A DNA stretch of 64,000 bases. It comes from Caproiciproducens galactitolivorans. GTDB taxonomy: Bacteria > Bacillota > Clostridia > Oscillospirales > Acutalibacteraceae. The translations under genes were made by a program, and so were the position numbers. The notes beneath the pieces are model-generated. The model was not told the origin of the DNA. It saw only the letters and a list, made by a program, of their open reading frames with translations, and did not search any database. The DNA lies in contig NZ_SRMQ01000001.1 in the NCBI RefSeq assembly GCF_004768785.1, positions 248,001-312,000 on the forward strand, given 5' to 3'. Positions 52,866 to 61,471 of this stretch are shown in pieces. The stretch's first letter is position 1; each line of letters begins with the position of its first letter.

Positions 52866-52892
52866 TAAACTTTTCAGAAATTGTACCGACAT
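52866..52892 (+). promoter_or_regulatory. Sigma-28 promoter of fliC
   Basis: TAAA (52866-52869), 15 bases, then ACCGACAT (52885-52892), close to the flagellar sigma-28/sigma-D consensus TAAA-N15-GCCGATAT. It gives a leader of about 145 bases. Confidence 0.85.
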
Positions 52893-52955
52893 ATATAAAT
52901 GTAAGTAACTTACAGTAAAAGTGTTTTCACTTCCTCTTTGATGGGCCCGTCAAGA

Positions 52956-53038
52956 GGGGAAATGGAATCCCCAATAAGGAACAGGGAAGTTCTTTAAAAC
53001 GCACACAGTTATACAACTGTGAACAAAAATTCAGGAGG
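52956..53038 (+). promoter_or_regulatory. fliC leader with CsrA-type hairpins
   Basis: Hairpin 1: GGGGA/TCCCC (52956-52972) with loop AATGGAA. Hairpin 2: AAGGAAC/GTTCTTT (52976-52995, one G-U) with loop AGGGAA. Both show GGA in the loop, the CsrA recognition form. Hairpin 3: CACAGTT/AACTGTG (53004-53021). The Shine-Dalgarno AGGAGG (53033-53038) also has GGA. This matches the two-site repression known for Bacillus hag. Confidence 0.7.
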
Positions 53039-53045
53039 AATTATT

Positions 53046-54281
53046 ATGCGTATACAACACAATATATCTGCTTTAAATGCAAACAGAATGCTGGGCATTA
53101 ATAACGATAAGGTCAGCAAGAACCTTGAGAAACTGTCTTCCGGTTACAAGATTAACCGCGCTGGCGACGACGCTGCAGGCCTTGCGATTTCCGAAAAAAT
53201 GCGCGGCCAGATCCGCGGCCTTGACCAGGCGACCAACAACGCGAACGACGGTATCTCCCTTGTACAGACTGCTGAAGGCGCTCTGAATGAGACTGCTTCC
53301 ATTCTGCAAAGAATGAAAGAACTGGCAACACAGTCTTCCAACGGTACCTATCAGAATGCTGTTGACCGTGAAAATATCAGCAAAGAAGTCGAATCTCTGA
53401 AGAGTGAAATTACCAGAATCGCTACATCGACGAACTTCAACAAGATTAACCTGTTGGATGGCTCTTTGGATTTAGGATCAACAGCTACAGCTACTATTGG
53501 GACAACGAAAGTTACTCTCAATGGTGTGGCGAAATTATCAACAACAACTCCTGTTACAGGAGCAAGTGCTGCAGCTACAGTAACATTTGCAGATGGTAAG
53601 GACAACGCTTCCGGTTCCATTACGGCGGCTTTCAACGATGCAACAGGCGGACTCACCATTACGCTTGGTACAAAAGACACGGAAGCTTCCTTTACCGCAG
53701 AACAGATTACAGCTGCCGTTCGTGCAGCAGCTGCTGCTTATGCAAATGGAGGTACAACAAATGCTCTTGAAATCTCCAAAGCATATAGCAGCTTTGAAGT
53801 TAAATTTGAAGGCACAATTACAGGTACTGCAGGTTCTTCATTAACTGCGGCTGCGGCTACGATGGCTGCAAGTACAGGTAATAACGGACTCACTCTGCAA
53901 ATTGGGGCAAGTTATTCAGCGGATCAGCAGGTAAACCTGAAGATCGGAAATATGTCGACAGCAGGTTTAGGTCTTACTAGTGTCAAAGTCGATACACAGG
54001 AAAATGCGTTAGCTGCTATTTCTACAATTGACGCAGCAATCAACATAGTTTCTGGCACAAGAGCTGACCTTGGTGCTCTGCAGAACAGACTTGAGCACAC
54101 CGTTAGCAACCTCGGCGTAACAAGTGAGAACTTGACCTCCGCTGAGAGCCGTATCCGCGATGTTGACATGGCAAAGGAAATGATGGACATGACCAAGAAC
54201 AATGTTCTTGCTCAGGCCGCTCAGTCCATGCTCGCTCAGGCGAATCAGCAGCCGCAGAATGTTCTCAAGCTCTTACAGTAA
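53046..54281 (+). CDS. fliC: Flagellin
   Basis: 411 aa filament subunit exported by the flagellar type III system. The conserved N-terminal D0/D1 begins MRIQHNISALNANRML and has NRAGDDAAGLAISEKMRGQI. The C-terminal D1/D0 ends QSMLAQANQQPQNVLKLLQ. The middle (about 140-310) is Thr/Ala-rich and variable, the surface-exposed part. AGGAGGAATTATT precedes the ATG at 53046; an upstream in-frame start at 53019 lies in the leader. Driven by sigma-28 and probably repressed by CsrA, with FliW as antagonist; both are encoded convergently downstream. Confidence 0.97.
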   Translation: MRIQHNISALNANRMLGINNDKVSKNLEKLSSGYKINRAGDDAAGLAISEKMRGQIRGLDQATNNANDGISLVQTAEGALNETASILQRMKELATQSSNGTYQNAVDRENISKEVESLKSEITRIATSTNFNKINLLDGSLDLGSTATATIGTTKVTLNGVAKLSTTTPVTGASAAATVTFADGKDNASGSITAAFNDATGGLTITLGTKDTEASFTAEQITAAVRAAAAAYANGGTTNALEISKAYSSFEVKFEGTITGTAGSSLTAAAATMAASTGNNGLTLQIGASYSADQQVNLKIGNMSTAGLGLTSVKVDTQENALAAISTIDAAINIVSGTRADLGALQNRLEHTVSNLGVTSENLTSAESRIRDVDMAKEMMDMTKNNVLAQAAQSMLAQANQQPQNVLKLLQ

Positions 54282-54312
54282 TTTGTTTTCAGTTTCAAAC
54301 TGTATTTTTCGA

Positions 54313-54349
54313 AAGCCCATGCAGGGATTCCCTGTATGGGCTTTCCTTA
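54313..54349 (+). terminator. Terminator of fliC
   Basis: AAAGCCCAT-GCAGGGA pairs with TCCCTGTATGGGCTTT with near-perfect complementarity and is followed by CCTTATT. Confidence 0.85.
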
Positions 54350-54354
54350 TTGTA

Positions 54355-54386
54355 TAACAAAAACTCCCGGCACAGCCGGGAGTTCC
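54355..54386 (-). terminator. Minus-strand terminator facing fliC
   Basis: AACTCCCGGC/GCCGGGAGTT with loop ACA (54362-54385); on the minus strand it is followed by TTTTTGTTAT. It is about 350 bases past the csrA stop. Confidence 0.8.
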
Positions 54387-54733
54387 GAAGAGCATTAGCG
54401 CTGACCAAAATGCGGATTAAATCTTACCCACAATCCCGCTGTTTCGCTTTTGAAGAGAAGCTAGGCGGCATTCGAGAAACGGATAGAGCTTGGCAAGGGG
54501 AGGGGGGCGCAGCCCCTTCCCGTATTGGCCGACTTCCGCACCGAAATGCTCTCGTTTTTTCACCTTGCTTTCGTGTGCAGAAAAGGACAAGGGGAGTAGA
54601 CCGCGTCGCAAGCGTAGGAAAAAAGCCCCCGAGCTACTTGAAGCGTTCCAGTAAGAACGCAAGGGATTTTAGCGCATAGAAAGCCCCGGTTGTGCCGGGA
54701 GCAACGATTGGAGAATGTAAAAAAACAAAGGAG
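54387..54733. other. GC-rich non-coding interval between fliC and csrA
   Basis: No convincing protein: open frames on both strands are short, basic and lack ribosome sites. The interval is flanked by two related GC hairpins (CCCGGC-type at 54362 and 54683) and is richer in GC than its neighbours. The plus strand has many GGA triplets, several as AGGGGA. It may be the csrA 3' untranslated region or a small RNA. Confidence 0.45.
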
Positions 54734-54958
54734 TTATTTTAATAGCTTCTTCAGCTTGTCGAGGGTCTGTTTTTGCGGGATAACGCTTGCTTCTTCGTTC
54801 AGATTACGCGTTTCCACAAGCTCTTTGCGGAGAATTGGGACTTCCTTTGGCGCTTTTATGCAGATTTTTGCACGGTCGCCGCTGATTTCGGACAGCATAA
54901 TTTCTATATTGTCCCCGATAAGAATAGATTCGGAGACTTTTCGGCTGATTACTAACAC
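54734..54958 (-). CDS. csrA: Carbon storage regulator / translational repressor CsrA
   Basis: 74 aa RNA-binding dimer. MLVISRKVSESILIGDNIEI is the family start with the RNA-contacting first strand; the last strand region AKICIKAPKEVPILRKEL carries the second set of contacts. It binds GGA motifs in the fliC leader. The C-terminus (NLNEEASVIPQKQTLDKLKK) is longer than in E. coli, like Bacillus CsrA, whose C-terminal extension is contacted by FliW. GTG start with GGGGGGA upstream. Fourteen bases downstream of fliW. Confidence 0.97.
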   Translation of the reverse strand: MLVISRKVSESILIGDNIEIMLSEISGDRAKICIKAPKEVPILRKELVETRNLNEEASVIPQKQTLDKLKKLLK

Positions 54959-54972
54959 CGGAAATTCCCCCC

Positions 54973-55401
54973 CTATTCTTTATCTTCTTGATCTTGAAAT
55001 AATTTATAACGGATCGGATAATCTGAGTTTTCCAGAATGATCTGCTTTGCTTTTTTCGTATTTACGTCGATAATAATCGGCGCTTTTAGGTTGATTACGG
55101 AATCCTTTAGATTCGGTTTAATGACAGCCACAACCAGTACACATAGGTTGTTGGTGTCTGTTTCGCCGAAATAGCGCAAGTCATCCGGCGTAAGTTCCGG
55201 GCTGTAATTACTGACAATCGGATACGGGTCAATCACAACAAAGGATGGAATTTCGGAATTTGCGGCCTGCAGATTCCAGATAACGCCGTCATCGTCTTCG
55301 TGATAAAGAAGATAGTCCTTAATATCTTCAAAACCTGGAATACCTTCGTCAAAATGGATGATATTTTGTTTTGAAGTCTGATTTTCAATTTGATTATCCA
55401 T
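54973..55401 (-). CDS. fliW: Flagellar assembly factor FliW
   Basis: 142 aa protein that binds flagellin and, when free, binds CsrA to relieve fliC repression. Family blocks: IIHFDEGIPGFEDIKDYLL, FVVIDPYPIVSNYSPELT, NLKAPIIIDVNTKKAKQIIL. Strong AGGAGG site upstream. It precedes csrA by 14 bases on the minus strand. A terminator lies between yviE and fliW, so fliW-csrA may use read-through or a promoter not recognised here. Confidence 0.96.
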   Translation of the reverse strand: MDNQIENQTSKQNIIHFDEGIPGFEDIKDYLLYHEDDDGVIWNLQAANSEIPSFVVIDPYPIVSNYSPELTPDDLRYFGETDTNNLCVLVVAVIKPNLKDSVINLKAPIIIDVNTKKAKQIILENSDYPIRYKLFQDQEDKE

Positions 55402-55436
55402 TTAGAAACCTCCTCCATGAAGTTAGCGTTCTTGTA

Positions 55437-55470
55437 AAAAACGCAGCCTCCGAAAGGGGGCTGCGTTATT
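55437..55470 (-). terminator. Terminator between yviE and fliW
   Basis: AACGCAGCC-T-CC pairs with GG-G-GGCTGCGTT; on the minus strand T6 follows. It would separate fliW-csrA from the flgM operon unless read through. Confidence 0.8.
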
Positions 55471-55473
55471 GTT

Positions 55474-56094
55474 TCAGGCTGTGGCATCCAGCTTCGGCGG
55501 TTCGTAATCCGGACTTGCTGAAGGCGGAATATATTGCGGCTTGCCAAGATATTTAAATTCCACATGGGCATAGCCTTTGATAACATATTCTATACTGGCC
55601 GGGATAAACTTCAGCTTTGCCTTATTTTGTGTCAACCAGTCGAAAGTCTGCCTGTCGGATTCATACTGATTTGAAACCTGTTGTGAATCCCAATGAAAAT
55701 CGGTGGGGTAAGAGGGAATACCAATTGCACTTTGCAGGGTTGGCTGCACATGCTGAATCGCAAGGTCGACCAGAGAACTGGTTTTTTCCTGCGCACTCAT
55801 GAGCAAACTTCCTTTCCATGTATAATCCGCAATATCTGTCATAGACGATAGAATTTGATATTCATTTGCATAGGTTGCATATTGGTAAGAGTCCGCTTCC
55901 GTCTTCGTTTTAACCTTATTTTTGTAACCGTTTGTTTCGATAAAAAGATGGTCGCTATAAGGTATCAGATAATTGGAATCCATCGGGTCTGGCTGTGAGG
56001 GTTGAAAAGACGTATCAACCTCAAACTTTGCACGATGGACAATCATCTCAATGGAAATCGGAACGACTTTCATATCCAGCAATGGTTCCATCAT
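55474..56094 (-). CDS. yviE: YviE-like protein (DUF6470 type)
   Basis: 206 aa, function unknown. In Bacillus the gene between flgL and fliW is yviE, and this one has the same position. By memory it fits the DUF6470 family: MDLRVVPISIEMIVHRA-type start, MSAQEKTSSLVDLAIQHVQP in the middle, and a C-terminal SIEYVIKGYAHVEFKYLGKP strand pair. No signal peptide or membrane helix. AGAGGTGAATC precedes two adjacent ATGs. Fifth gene of the late flagellar operon. Confidence 0.8.
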   Translation of the reverse strand: MMEPLLDMKVVPISIEMIVHRAKFEVDTSFQPSQPDPMDSNYLIPYSDHLFIETNGYKNKVKTKTEADSYQYATYANEYQILSSMTDIADYTWKGSLLMSAQEKTSSLVDLAIQHVQPTLQSAIGIPSYPTDFHWDSQQVSNQYESDRQTFDWLTQNKAKLKFIPASIEYVIKGYAHVEFKYLGKPQYIPPSASPDYEPPKLDATA

Positions 56095-56115
56095 GATTCA
56101 CCTCTTACAGGAATC

Positions 56116-57468
56116 TTATTTCATGAAATCAAGGAATGTTGGTTGCAAAATTTGGTTGCCGATTTTCAAAGCAGCATTATAAGCGAATGCCTGCATACTA
56201 TAATTGATCCAAGCATCTGTAAAATCAATAAATTCCGTATTGTCGTCTTTTTCCAATATCCGGTCGCCAAGATCCTCCAAATTTGTTTGTGTTGTTGTCA
56301 GGAAAGTGAAGCTGCAGTCGGTTTCCGTCATTTTTGAAATGACCTTATTTTGTTGCTGTGTAAATTGATCAAGATAAGGCTGTATCGTGTCTATAGAATA
56401 GGTGTATCCATTTTTTCCCTCTAATTGATCGGCAATTTGCCCCATTAGGTTATAGATATTGTTTGACATTCCCGTTCCGGATCCATCTACGGTTCCAAAG
56501 CCAATTACAGAAATACCGGGAACGGCAATATTGAAGACGCTTTGCTCAGTAATTGCACTTTCATTCGCGCCTGCCCCTGTATTTACCCTTAACCCTAATC
56601 CGATGTTGGAAAAGACCTGTTCATCAGCAAGCTTTTGTAGCCCATCAAGACCGATGGTGTCCGTTGCGGTTTCTGTCTGAACTCCGGTATCAACCGGACG
56701 GTTTTGGTCGCCGGAAAGGGAAACTTTCGAAAGATTATAGGTAACTGTACCATCCGTGCTGGTTAGGGAGGGATTTGCTTTCAGCGCGGCAAGTACGTCG
56801 CTGTTTTTCGCTCCGGTTGGAAGATTTACGGTCAGGATTTTATTGGTTGCGTCTGCTGAAATGGAAGGGGTTACTCCATCAGCGGTTGTAACTTGGATCT
56901 TATAGCCGTTGAAATTGCTGTCGCTCAATGTGATTTGTGCGCCGTTGTAGCTTAAAGTAGATCCGGCTTCAATTTTTCCTGTGTTCACATCAATACCGCG
57001 GTAAAGTAAATTACCGTTCGCACCGACGCTGAAGGGGGGATTTTCCGTCTCGGCTCCTCCGAAGATATATTTATCACCAAATTTCGTATTTAAAGAAGTT
57101 AAAATAGTTTTTTGCAATCCGCGAATCTTTTCTGCATATATTTTGCGGTCGTCTGCGTTGTTCGTACCGTTTATTGCCCCAAGGCAGCTTCCGGACGATG
57201 CTTCCGAAAGTACTTTAACAATCGATTGGATGGTGCTGTGCACGGTATCCATCTGATCTTTTGCATCGCCGACTTCACTTTGGTAACTGTTGTTATATGC
57301 ATATTCCATTCTGAGCCGTGCGGCTTTTGCTGCGGAAAACGGATCTTCGGAAGCTGTATCGTATCTACGCTGGCTTATTTCCCGGTCGCTTGCCTTGTTT
57401 AGCTCATCGAGCGAACTGTTTAAGCTGGTCGCGTATTTTTTCATAATCATGGACATTGTGATTCTCAT
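56116..57468 (-). CDS. flgL: Flagellar hook-associated protein 3
   Basis: 450 aa hook-filament junction protein. N-terminal MRITMSMIMKKYATSLNSSL; KYIFGGAETENPPF is the FlgL hallmark block; the C-terminal part ends in a flagellin-like amphipathic helix (YNAALKIGNQILQPTFLDFM). AAGGAGG lies upstream. It is longer than B. subtilis FlgL (about 300 aa), the extra residues being Thr/Ser/Gly-rich in the middle. Operon partner of flgK. Confidence 0.94.
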   Translation of the reverse strand: MRITMSMIMKKYATSLNSSLDELNKASDREISQRRYDTASEDPFSAAKAARLRMEYAYNNSYQSEVGDAKDQMDTVHSTIQSIVKVLSEASSGSCLGAINGTNNADDRKIYAEKIRGLQKTILTSLNTKFGDKYIFGGAETENPPFSVGANGNLLYRGIDVNTGKIEAGSTLSYNGAQITLSDSNFNGYKIQVTTADGVTPSISADATNKILTVNLPTGAKNSDVLAALKANPSLTSTDGTVTYNLSKVSLSGDQNRPVDTGVQTETATDTIGLDGLQKLADEQVFSNIGLGLRVNTGAGANESAITEQSVFNIAVPGISVIGFGTVDGSGTGMSNNIYNLMGQIADQLEGKNGYTYSIDTIQPYLDQFTQQQNKVISKMTETDCSFTFLTTTQTNLEDLGDRILEKDDNTEFIDFTDAWINYSMQAFAYNAALKIGNQILQPTFLDFMK

Positions 57469-57494
57469 TTTCCAATTACCTCCTTCTTATTAAA

Positions 57495-59063
57495 TTATCT
57501 TCCGACGATGCCCATTCTGTTAATAATGGTATCTATTGCTTCATCTAAAGTAGTCATAAAGCGGGAAGAAGCAGTTAAAGCCTGATTATACATAATCAAA
57601 TTAATTCCTTCTTCATTTACATCAACGGACGATGTAGCCGCACGTTTTGTATCAATTTCGTTCAGAGTGGCGTTACATGTAGCGTCGCGGCGATTAACAT
57701 CCGCTTTTTGAAGAGCCAAGATCGAAACGGAAATATCCGAAACAAAAGATTGAATGGAAGAGGTTAAGAGGGTGTTCCCTCCAACGTTGTTGTCATTGGT
57801 TGTAAAGGTTTTTGTCTCGGCAAGTTTGCTTACCATTAATAAAATATTATCTTTTGAAGTGGTAGTATCCCCGCTGGAAGAAGTTTGTTTCGTAGGAGTT
57901 AAGTAATTGCTTGTTGCTTTATACCAGGCATTGGAAAGGGAAATGTTTGCAGCGGTGATTCCGGTTGTTGTCGTCCCGTCGGCCTGGGTGAAAAGAGGTT
58001 TATTGTCTCCTTCCGGATTTGTGCTGTTTAGCGCATTCATTGTGTCTGCAAAATAAGCGGCTAATTTATCTAAAACCTTTTCGTAGTAACCGATGCCGCG
58101 CTCTGCTCCGCCTGCGGAATCATATTCTCCGCTCTCGTTTAGCATGGACAAATAGGCAGAAAATGATCCTTGCGTAATATCTTTATTACTTATGGCGTCG
58201 GTTCCGTCCGTCACATCTGCTCCGGTGGAATCCTTGAGCGTCAGATTGATTGTGCCGTCCGCTTCGGTCGTTGTGCCGAAAGTACTGTAATTGTTGTTTG
58301 AAACCAAGTTGAACTTTTTGCTGCCGGATACGAGATCAATCTGTAATTCGGAAACCGTGCGGTTTGATCCGACAGACACGGTTTTAGTTGAAACCTCAAT
58401 ATTTACGTATTGGGACAATTCGTCGATCGCCGTATTGCGCTGATCCATTAGTTCCAGAGCAGGGGTGCCGGAAATATCCGCGCTCTTAATTTCTTCATTT
58501 AAATGCGCAATTGTCTGCAGAAGCTGATTCGCTTTCTTAATGGAATCATTTTGAAATTCCTCTGTTACTGTTTTGCGTATGGTTGACAACTGCTGCGATG
58601 CAGTATTAAAAGCATGCGCCAGGAGACGCGCGGAACTTTTAAGGGAATTTTCATCCATTGTACTGGAGGAAGCCAGTGAATTGAGCTGCTTTAGAAAATC
58701 GGTAAAATTTGTAGTGATACCATCTTTTTTGGTTTCATCAAAGATATTTTCCAGCTCGCCTAATATATTCGCTTCCGTACCGGTTTTTCCAGTCAATGCA
58801 CGTTCGGTCCGGTAACGAATATCCAGATACGGGTCACGGATTTGGCTCACTCTGTCACAGCTAACGCCTCCGCCAATCCCGATTTCACCGCTTGCATAAC
58901 GCATGTTGCTTGAGTTTGGCCCAACCGTTGAACAATCCACACGCTGCCTTGTATAGCCGGTAGTGTTCACGTTTGTCATGTTTTGGCCGGTTATCTGTAA
59001 ACTTGCGCGAGCGGCCTGGATACCGCTTTTAGCAACATAATATCCCGAGAAAGTTGATGACAT
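57495..59063 (-). CDS. flgK: Flagellar hook-associated protein 1
   Basis: 522 aa junction protein between hook and FlgL. N-terminal YVAKSGIQAARASLQITGQN, then MTNVNTTGYTRQRVD, the rod/hook-family motif. C-terminal VDVNEEGINLIMYNQALTAS and FMTTLDEAIDTIINRMGIVG are typical for FlgK. Gene order flgN-flgK-flgL is standard. AGGGGGA upstream of the ATG. Confidence 0.96.
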   Translation of the reverse strand: MSSTFSGYYVAKSGIQAARASLQITGQNMTNVNTTGYTRQRVDCSTVGPNSSNMRYASGEIGIGGGVSCDRVSQIRDPYLDIRYRTERALTGKTGTEANILGELENIFDETKKDGITTNFTDFLKQLNSLASSSTMDENSLKSSARLLAHAFNTASQQLSTIRKTVTEEFQNDSIKKANQLLQTIAHLNEEIKSADISGTPALELMDQRNTAIDELSQYVNIEVSTKTVSVGSNRTVSELQIDLVSGSKKFNLVSNNNYSTFGTTTEADGTINLTLKDSTGADVTDGTDAISNKDITQGSFSAYLSMLNESGEYDSAGGAERGIGYYEKVLDKLAAYFADTMNALNSTNPEGDNKPLFTQADGTTTTGITAANISLSNAWYKATSNYLTPTKQTSSSGDTTTSKDNILLMVSKLAETKTFTTNDNNVGGNTLLTSSIQSFVSDISVSILALQKADVNRRDATCNATLNEIDTKRAATSSVDVNEEGINLIMYNQALTASSRFMTTLDEAIDTIINRMGIVGR

Positions 59064-59078
59064 TTTGTAAGTTCCCCC

Positions 59079-59561
59079 TTAAATTTTCATTGAAAGGACA
59101 CTTGGAGGGATTTTTCCTTCCTTGGCTTTTGCGTTGTACATATTTTGCAGTTCCGGGTTGTTTTTTATCTTATTAAGAGTTACCTCAACGTTATGCAATT
59201 TAATTTCCGTAAGGTAATTGCAGCGGCGGTTCATTTCTCTTAGATCCAGCAGCACATTGGAAAGCTCATCATATATTGCTTTTATTTCTTTACGGTATGG
59301 TTCGTCAAACAGAGGGATTAGCTGGCGGAAGGTCGTTTTCGGGTCGCCTGTTTTTCCGACCAGCTTCTCGCGTTCTATTTCCAACCCTCTTAATTTTAAC
59401 AAATAGGCTTGTTCCTGCTTAACCCGATCATCTAACGAACGAAGGTTATTGCGGGATAAATCTTCAAATTTTTCTGCCTCGATTGAAAGAAACTCTTTAT
59501 AAAACAGAAGATAGTTCTGAAAAAAATGAAGAAGCTGTTCTGAAAGTTGTCCATTTATCAT
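59079..59561 (-). CDS. flgN: FlgN-type flagellar export chaperone
   Basis: 160 aa, almost wholly helical (FEDLSRNNLRSLDDRVKQEQ, REKLVGKTGDPKTTFRQLIP). FlgN chaperones FlgK and FlgL for export. Family similarity is limited at sequence level, but size, helix pattern and position between flgM and flgK support it. Fifteen bases before flgK. Confidence 0.87.
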   Translation of the reverse strand: MINGQLSEQLLHFFQNYLLFYKEFLSIEAEKFEDLSRNNLRSLDDRVKQEQAYLLKLRGLEIEREKLVGKTGDPKTTFRQLIPLFDEPYRKEIKAIYDELSNVLLDLREMNRRCNYLTEIKLHNVEVTLNKIKNNPELQNMYNAKAKEGKIPPSVLSMKI

Positions 59562-59624
59562 AAGATTTCCACTTCCAATTGCAATTTATCATTAAAAAAG
59601 TACATCTGCATGCTATAATTATTT

Positions 59625-59975
59625 TCAATTATTTTCTGTACCATTTATAAGCATTGTTTTTGCCAATTCAAATGGATTTAAATCGTACTGATTGCTGCTA
59701 ATTTGTACCTTCAGATACTCGAGATATTTCGGATCTTTATCGGTTTTTAAATCGGAAATAATTTTATCGCGTGTATCCGATAAGGAAGGAATATTTGCCG
59801 TTTTGCGTTTCGAGAGGTTTATTGTATCTACTTTATGGGCATTTGTAGCCTTGTTTAATTCATTGCTGAAAGACGAATTTATACTGCTTTGAAGGGCGTC
59901 TGCCTTCTCCGTTTTTTTACCGATATAAGGACTGGATATATAATTTAATTTCGAATTTACATTCTTAATAACCAT
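59625..59975 (-). CDS. flgM: Anti-sigma-28 factor FlgM
   Basis: 116 aa. The C-terminal half KVDTINLSKRKTANI, then DTRDKIISDLK and LKVQISSNQYDLNPFELAKT, is the sigma-28-binding region of FlgM. The N-terminus is disordered-looking. It holds sigma-28 inactive until the hook is complete and FlgM is exported. First gene of the minus-strand late operon, itself behind a sigma-28 promoter, giving feedback. AGGTGAATTAGGT precedes the ATG. Confidence 0.92.
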   Translation of the reverse strand: MVIKNVNSKLNYISSPYIGKKTEKADALQSSINSSFSNELNKATNAHKVDTINLSKRKTANIPSLSDTRDKIISDLKTDKDPKYLEYLKVQISSNQYDLNPFELAKTMLINGTENN

Positions 59976-59996
59976 ACCTAATTCACCTCGAATAAT

Positions 59997-60023
59997 ATAT
60001 CGGCAACTGATAGAAAATCTTTA
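59997..60023 (-). promoter_or_regulatory. Sigma-28 promoter of flgM-flgN-flgK-flgL-yviE
   Basis: On the minus strand TAAA, 15 bases, GCCGATAT: an exact match to the sigma-28/sigma-D consensus, 22 bases before flgM. Confidence 0.92.
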
Positions 60024-60093
60024 GTTCCCAATTTTAAAATTGAGTTTATTAATTATTTTTTTTTAAAAAAATGTTGAAATATATATTTTTTTA

Positions 60094-60121
60094 TTGACAT
60101 TTGACTTAATTTGTATAATAA
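60094..60121 (+). promoter_or_regulatory. Candidate sigma-A promoter of the flgB operon
   Basis: TTGACA (60094-60099) with TAATAA at 60116-60121 (16 bases) or TATAAT at 60114-60119 (14 bases). It gives a leader of about 135 bases to flgB. The divergent interval is otherwise AT-rich. Confidence 0.5.
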
Positions 60122-60261
60122 TTATGTAAATATTACTAAACAATATATAAATTGTGACTCATTTTTTACCGGTCATAAAAACAATGTTTAGTAGATTTCA
60201 ATAACAAAATAGCGAGAAAAGTAAGACTATAATTACACATTGAGAAAAAAGGTGTTAGAAC

Positions 60262-60645
60262 ATGGATTGGTTAAACAACGTAACCTCCAGCTTATTAAGC
60301 AAAGATTTGGATGGGCTTTGGGTGAGGCAAAAGGAGATTTCAAATAATTTGTCAAATCTCGAAACCCCGGGCTATAAAAGCCGTACCGTCAGCTTTGAAG
60401 ATCAACTGCAATCGCTTATGTCGAATTCCGATAAAACCGACATGGAGCAGATAAACGAAATTAACAAGGTTCAGCCGCGGACAACCATATCCGACGACCT
60501 ATCGATGCGATTGGATGGCAATAATGTGGATGTGGAAAAGGAAAATATAGAGCTGGCTAGAACGCAAATCAATTATTGGTATTCTTTAAGAACACTTTCC
60601 GATTATTTTGCACGTCTTAAAACAGCGATTGACAGTAAAACTTAA
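60262..60645 (+). CDS. flgB: Flagellar basal-body rod protein FlgB
   Basis: 127 aa proximal rod protein. The rod motif ISNNLSNLETPGYKSRTVSFEDQL (part) is near the N-terminus, and DGNNVDVEKENIELARTQIN is the C-terminal consensus. AAAAAAGGTG precedes the ATG. First gene of the basal-body operon flgB-flgC-fliE-fliF-fliG, which continues past the window end. Confidence 0.95.
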   Translation: MDWLNNVTSSLLSKDLDGLWVRQKEISNNLSNLETPGYKSRTVSFEDQLQSLMSNSDKTDMEQINEINKVQPRTTISDDLSMRLDGNNVDVEKENIELARTQINYWYSLRTLSDYFARLKTAIDSKT

Positions 60646-60682
60646 GCTGTTTTACTGATGAATATAATAAGGAGGAATATGA

Positions 60683-61123
60683 GTGTCTTTTCTAAGTTCA
60701 TTGAACATCAGCGGATCCGGTCTTACCGCGAGCAGATTGAGAATGGATGTCATTTCTGAAAACATTTCCAATGCTACCACCACCAGAACAGAGAATGGTG
60801 GGCCTTACCGCAGGAAGATGGTTATTTATGAACCTGCAGAGCAATCGCCTTTTCAGCGTATATTTGCGTCAAAGCTGCAGCAGAGCGGGGAACAGCGAGG
60901 GGTAAAGGTTACACAAATCGCAGAAGATCAAAGTGATTTTGTCCCTGTATATGACCCCAGCCATCCGGATGCGAATGCGCAGGGTTATGTGATGATGCCG
61001 AATGTCGATCCCATTAAGGAAACCATCGATATGATGTCGGCAACAAGGGCTTATGATGCAAACCTGACTGCTTTTAATGCCGTAAAGGGCATGGCTGTTA
61101 AGGCATTAGAATTAGGGAGGTAA
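60683..61123 (+). CDS. flgC: Flagellar basal-body rod protein FlgC
   Basis: 146 aa rod protein. MDVISENISNATTTRTENGG is the rod motif, YDPSHPDANAQGYVMMPNVD the FlgC hallmark, and MMSATRAYDANLTAFNAVK the C-terminal block. The start is a GTG at 60683 after AAGGAGG; an ATG four bases earlier is in another frame. Confidence 0.96.
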   Translation: MSFLSSLNISGSGLTASRLRMDVISENISNATTTRTENGGPYRRKMVIYEPAEQSPFQRIFASKLQQSGEQRGVKVTQIAEDQSDFVPVYDPSHPDANAQGYVMMPNVDPIKETIDMMSATRAYDANLTAFNAVKGMAVKALELGR

Positions 61124-61129
61124 CAGAAA

Positions 61130-61432
61130 TTGACGATTACACCGATTGAAAGTGTAAATTCCATTGCAAAGCTAAATGATTCCGATAAAGTATCCTCGTC
61201 CCAGTCATCCGGTCTACCGTTTCAATCGCTTTTTCAGGATGCTATCCAGAATGTGAAGGATACAGATTCTGTTTTAGATCAAGAACTAGTCAAGTTAACA
61301 ACCGGGCAGTCCGATAATTTGCATGACATTATCATTGCTTCAACAAAGGCCAGTCTTTCCGTCCAAATGCTTGTTCAGCTTCGCAATAAAGCGTTAGATG
61401 CTTACAATGAGGTTATGAGGATGGGCGTATAG
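61130..61432 (+). CDS. fliE: Flagellar hook-basal body complex protein FliE
   Basis: 100 aa, links the MS ring to the rod. LPFQSLFQDAIQNVKDTDSV and TGQSDNLHDIIIASTKASLS then MLVQLRNKALDAYNEVMRM are the conserved C-terminal two thirds. The start is TTG at 61130, seven bases after GGGAGG. Six bases downstream of flgC. Confidence 0.94.
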   Translation: MTITPIESVNSIAKLNDSDKVSSSQSSGLPFQSLFQDAIQNVKDTDSVLDQELVKLTTGQSDNLHDIIIASTKASLSVQMLVQLRNKALDAYNEVMRMGV

Positions 61433-61471
61433 CCTCCAGCAGAAAGAAAAGGGTGATTGCGGGTTGAACGA

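Noticed and set aside
54350-54679. 109-residue plus-strand open frame between fliC and csrA
   Set aside because: It begins in the fliC terminator, lacks a ribosome site, has very basic low-complexity composition and is overlapped by GC hairpins.
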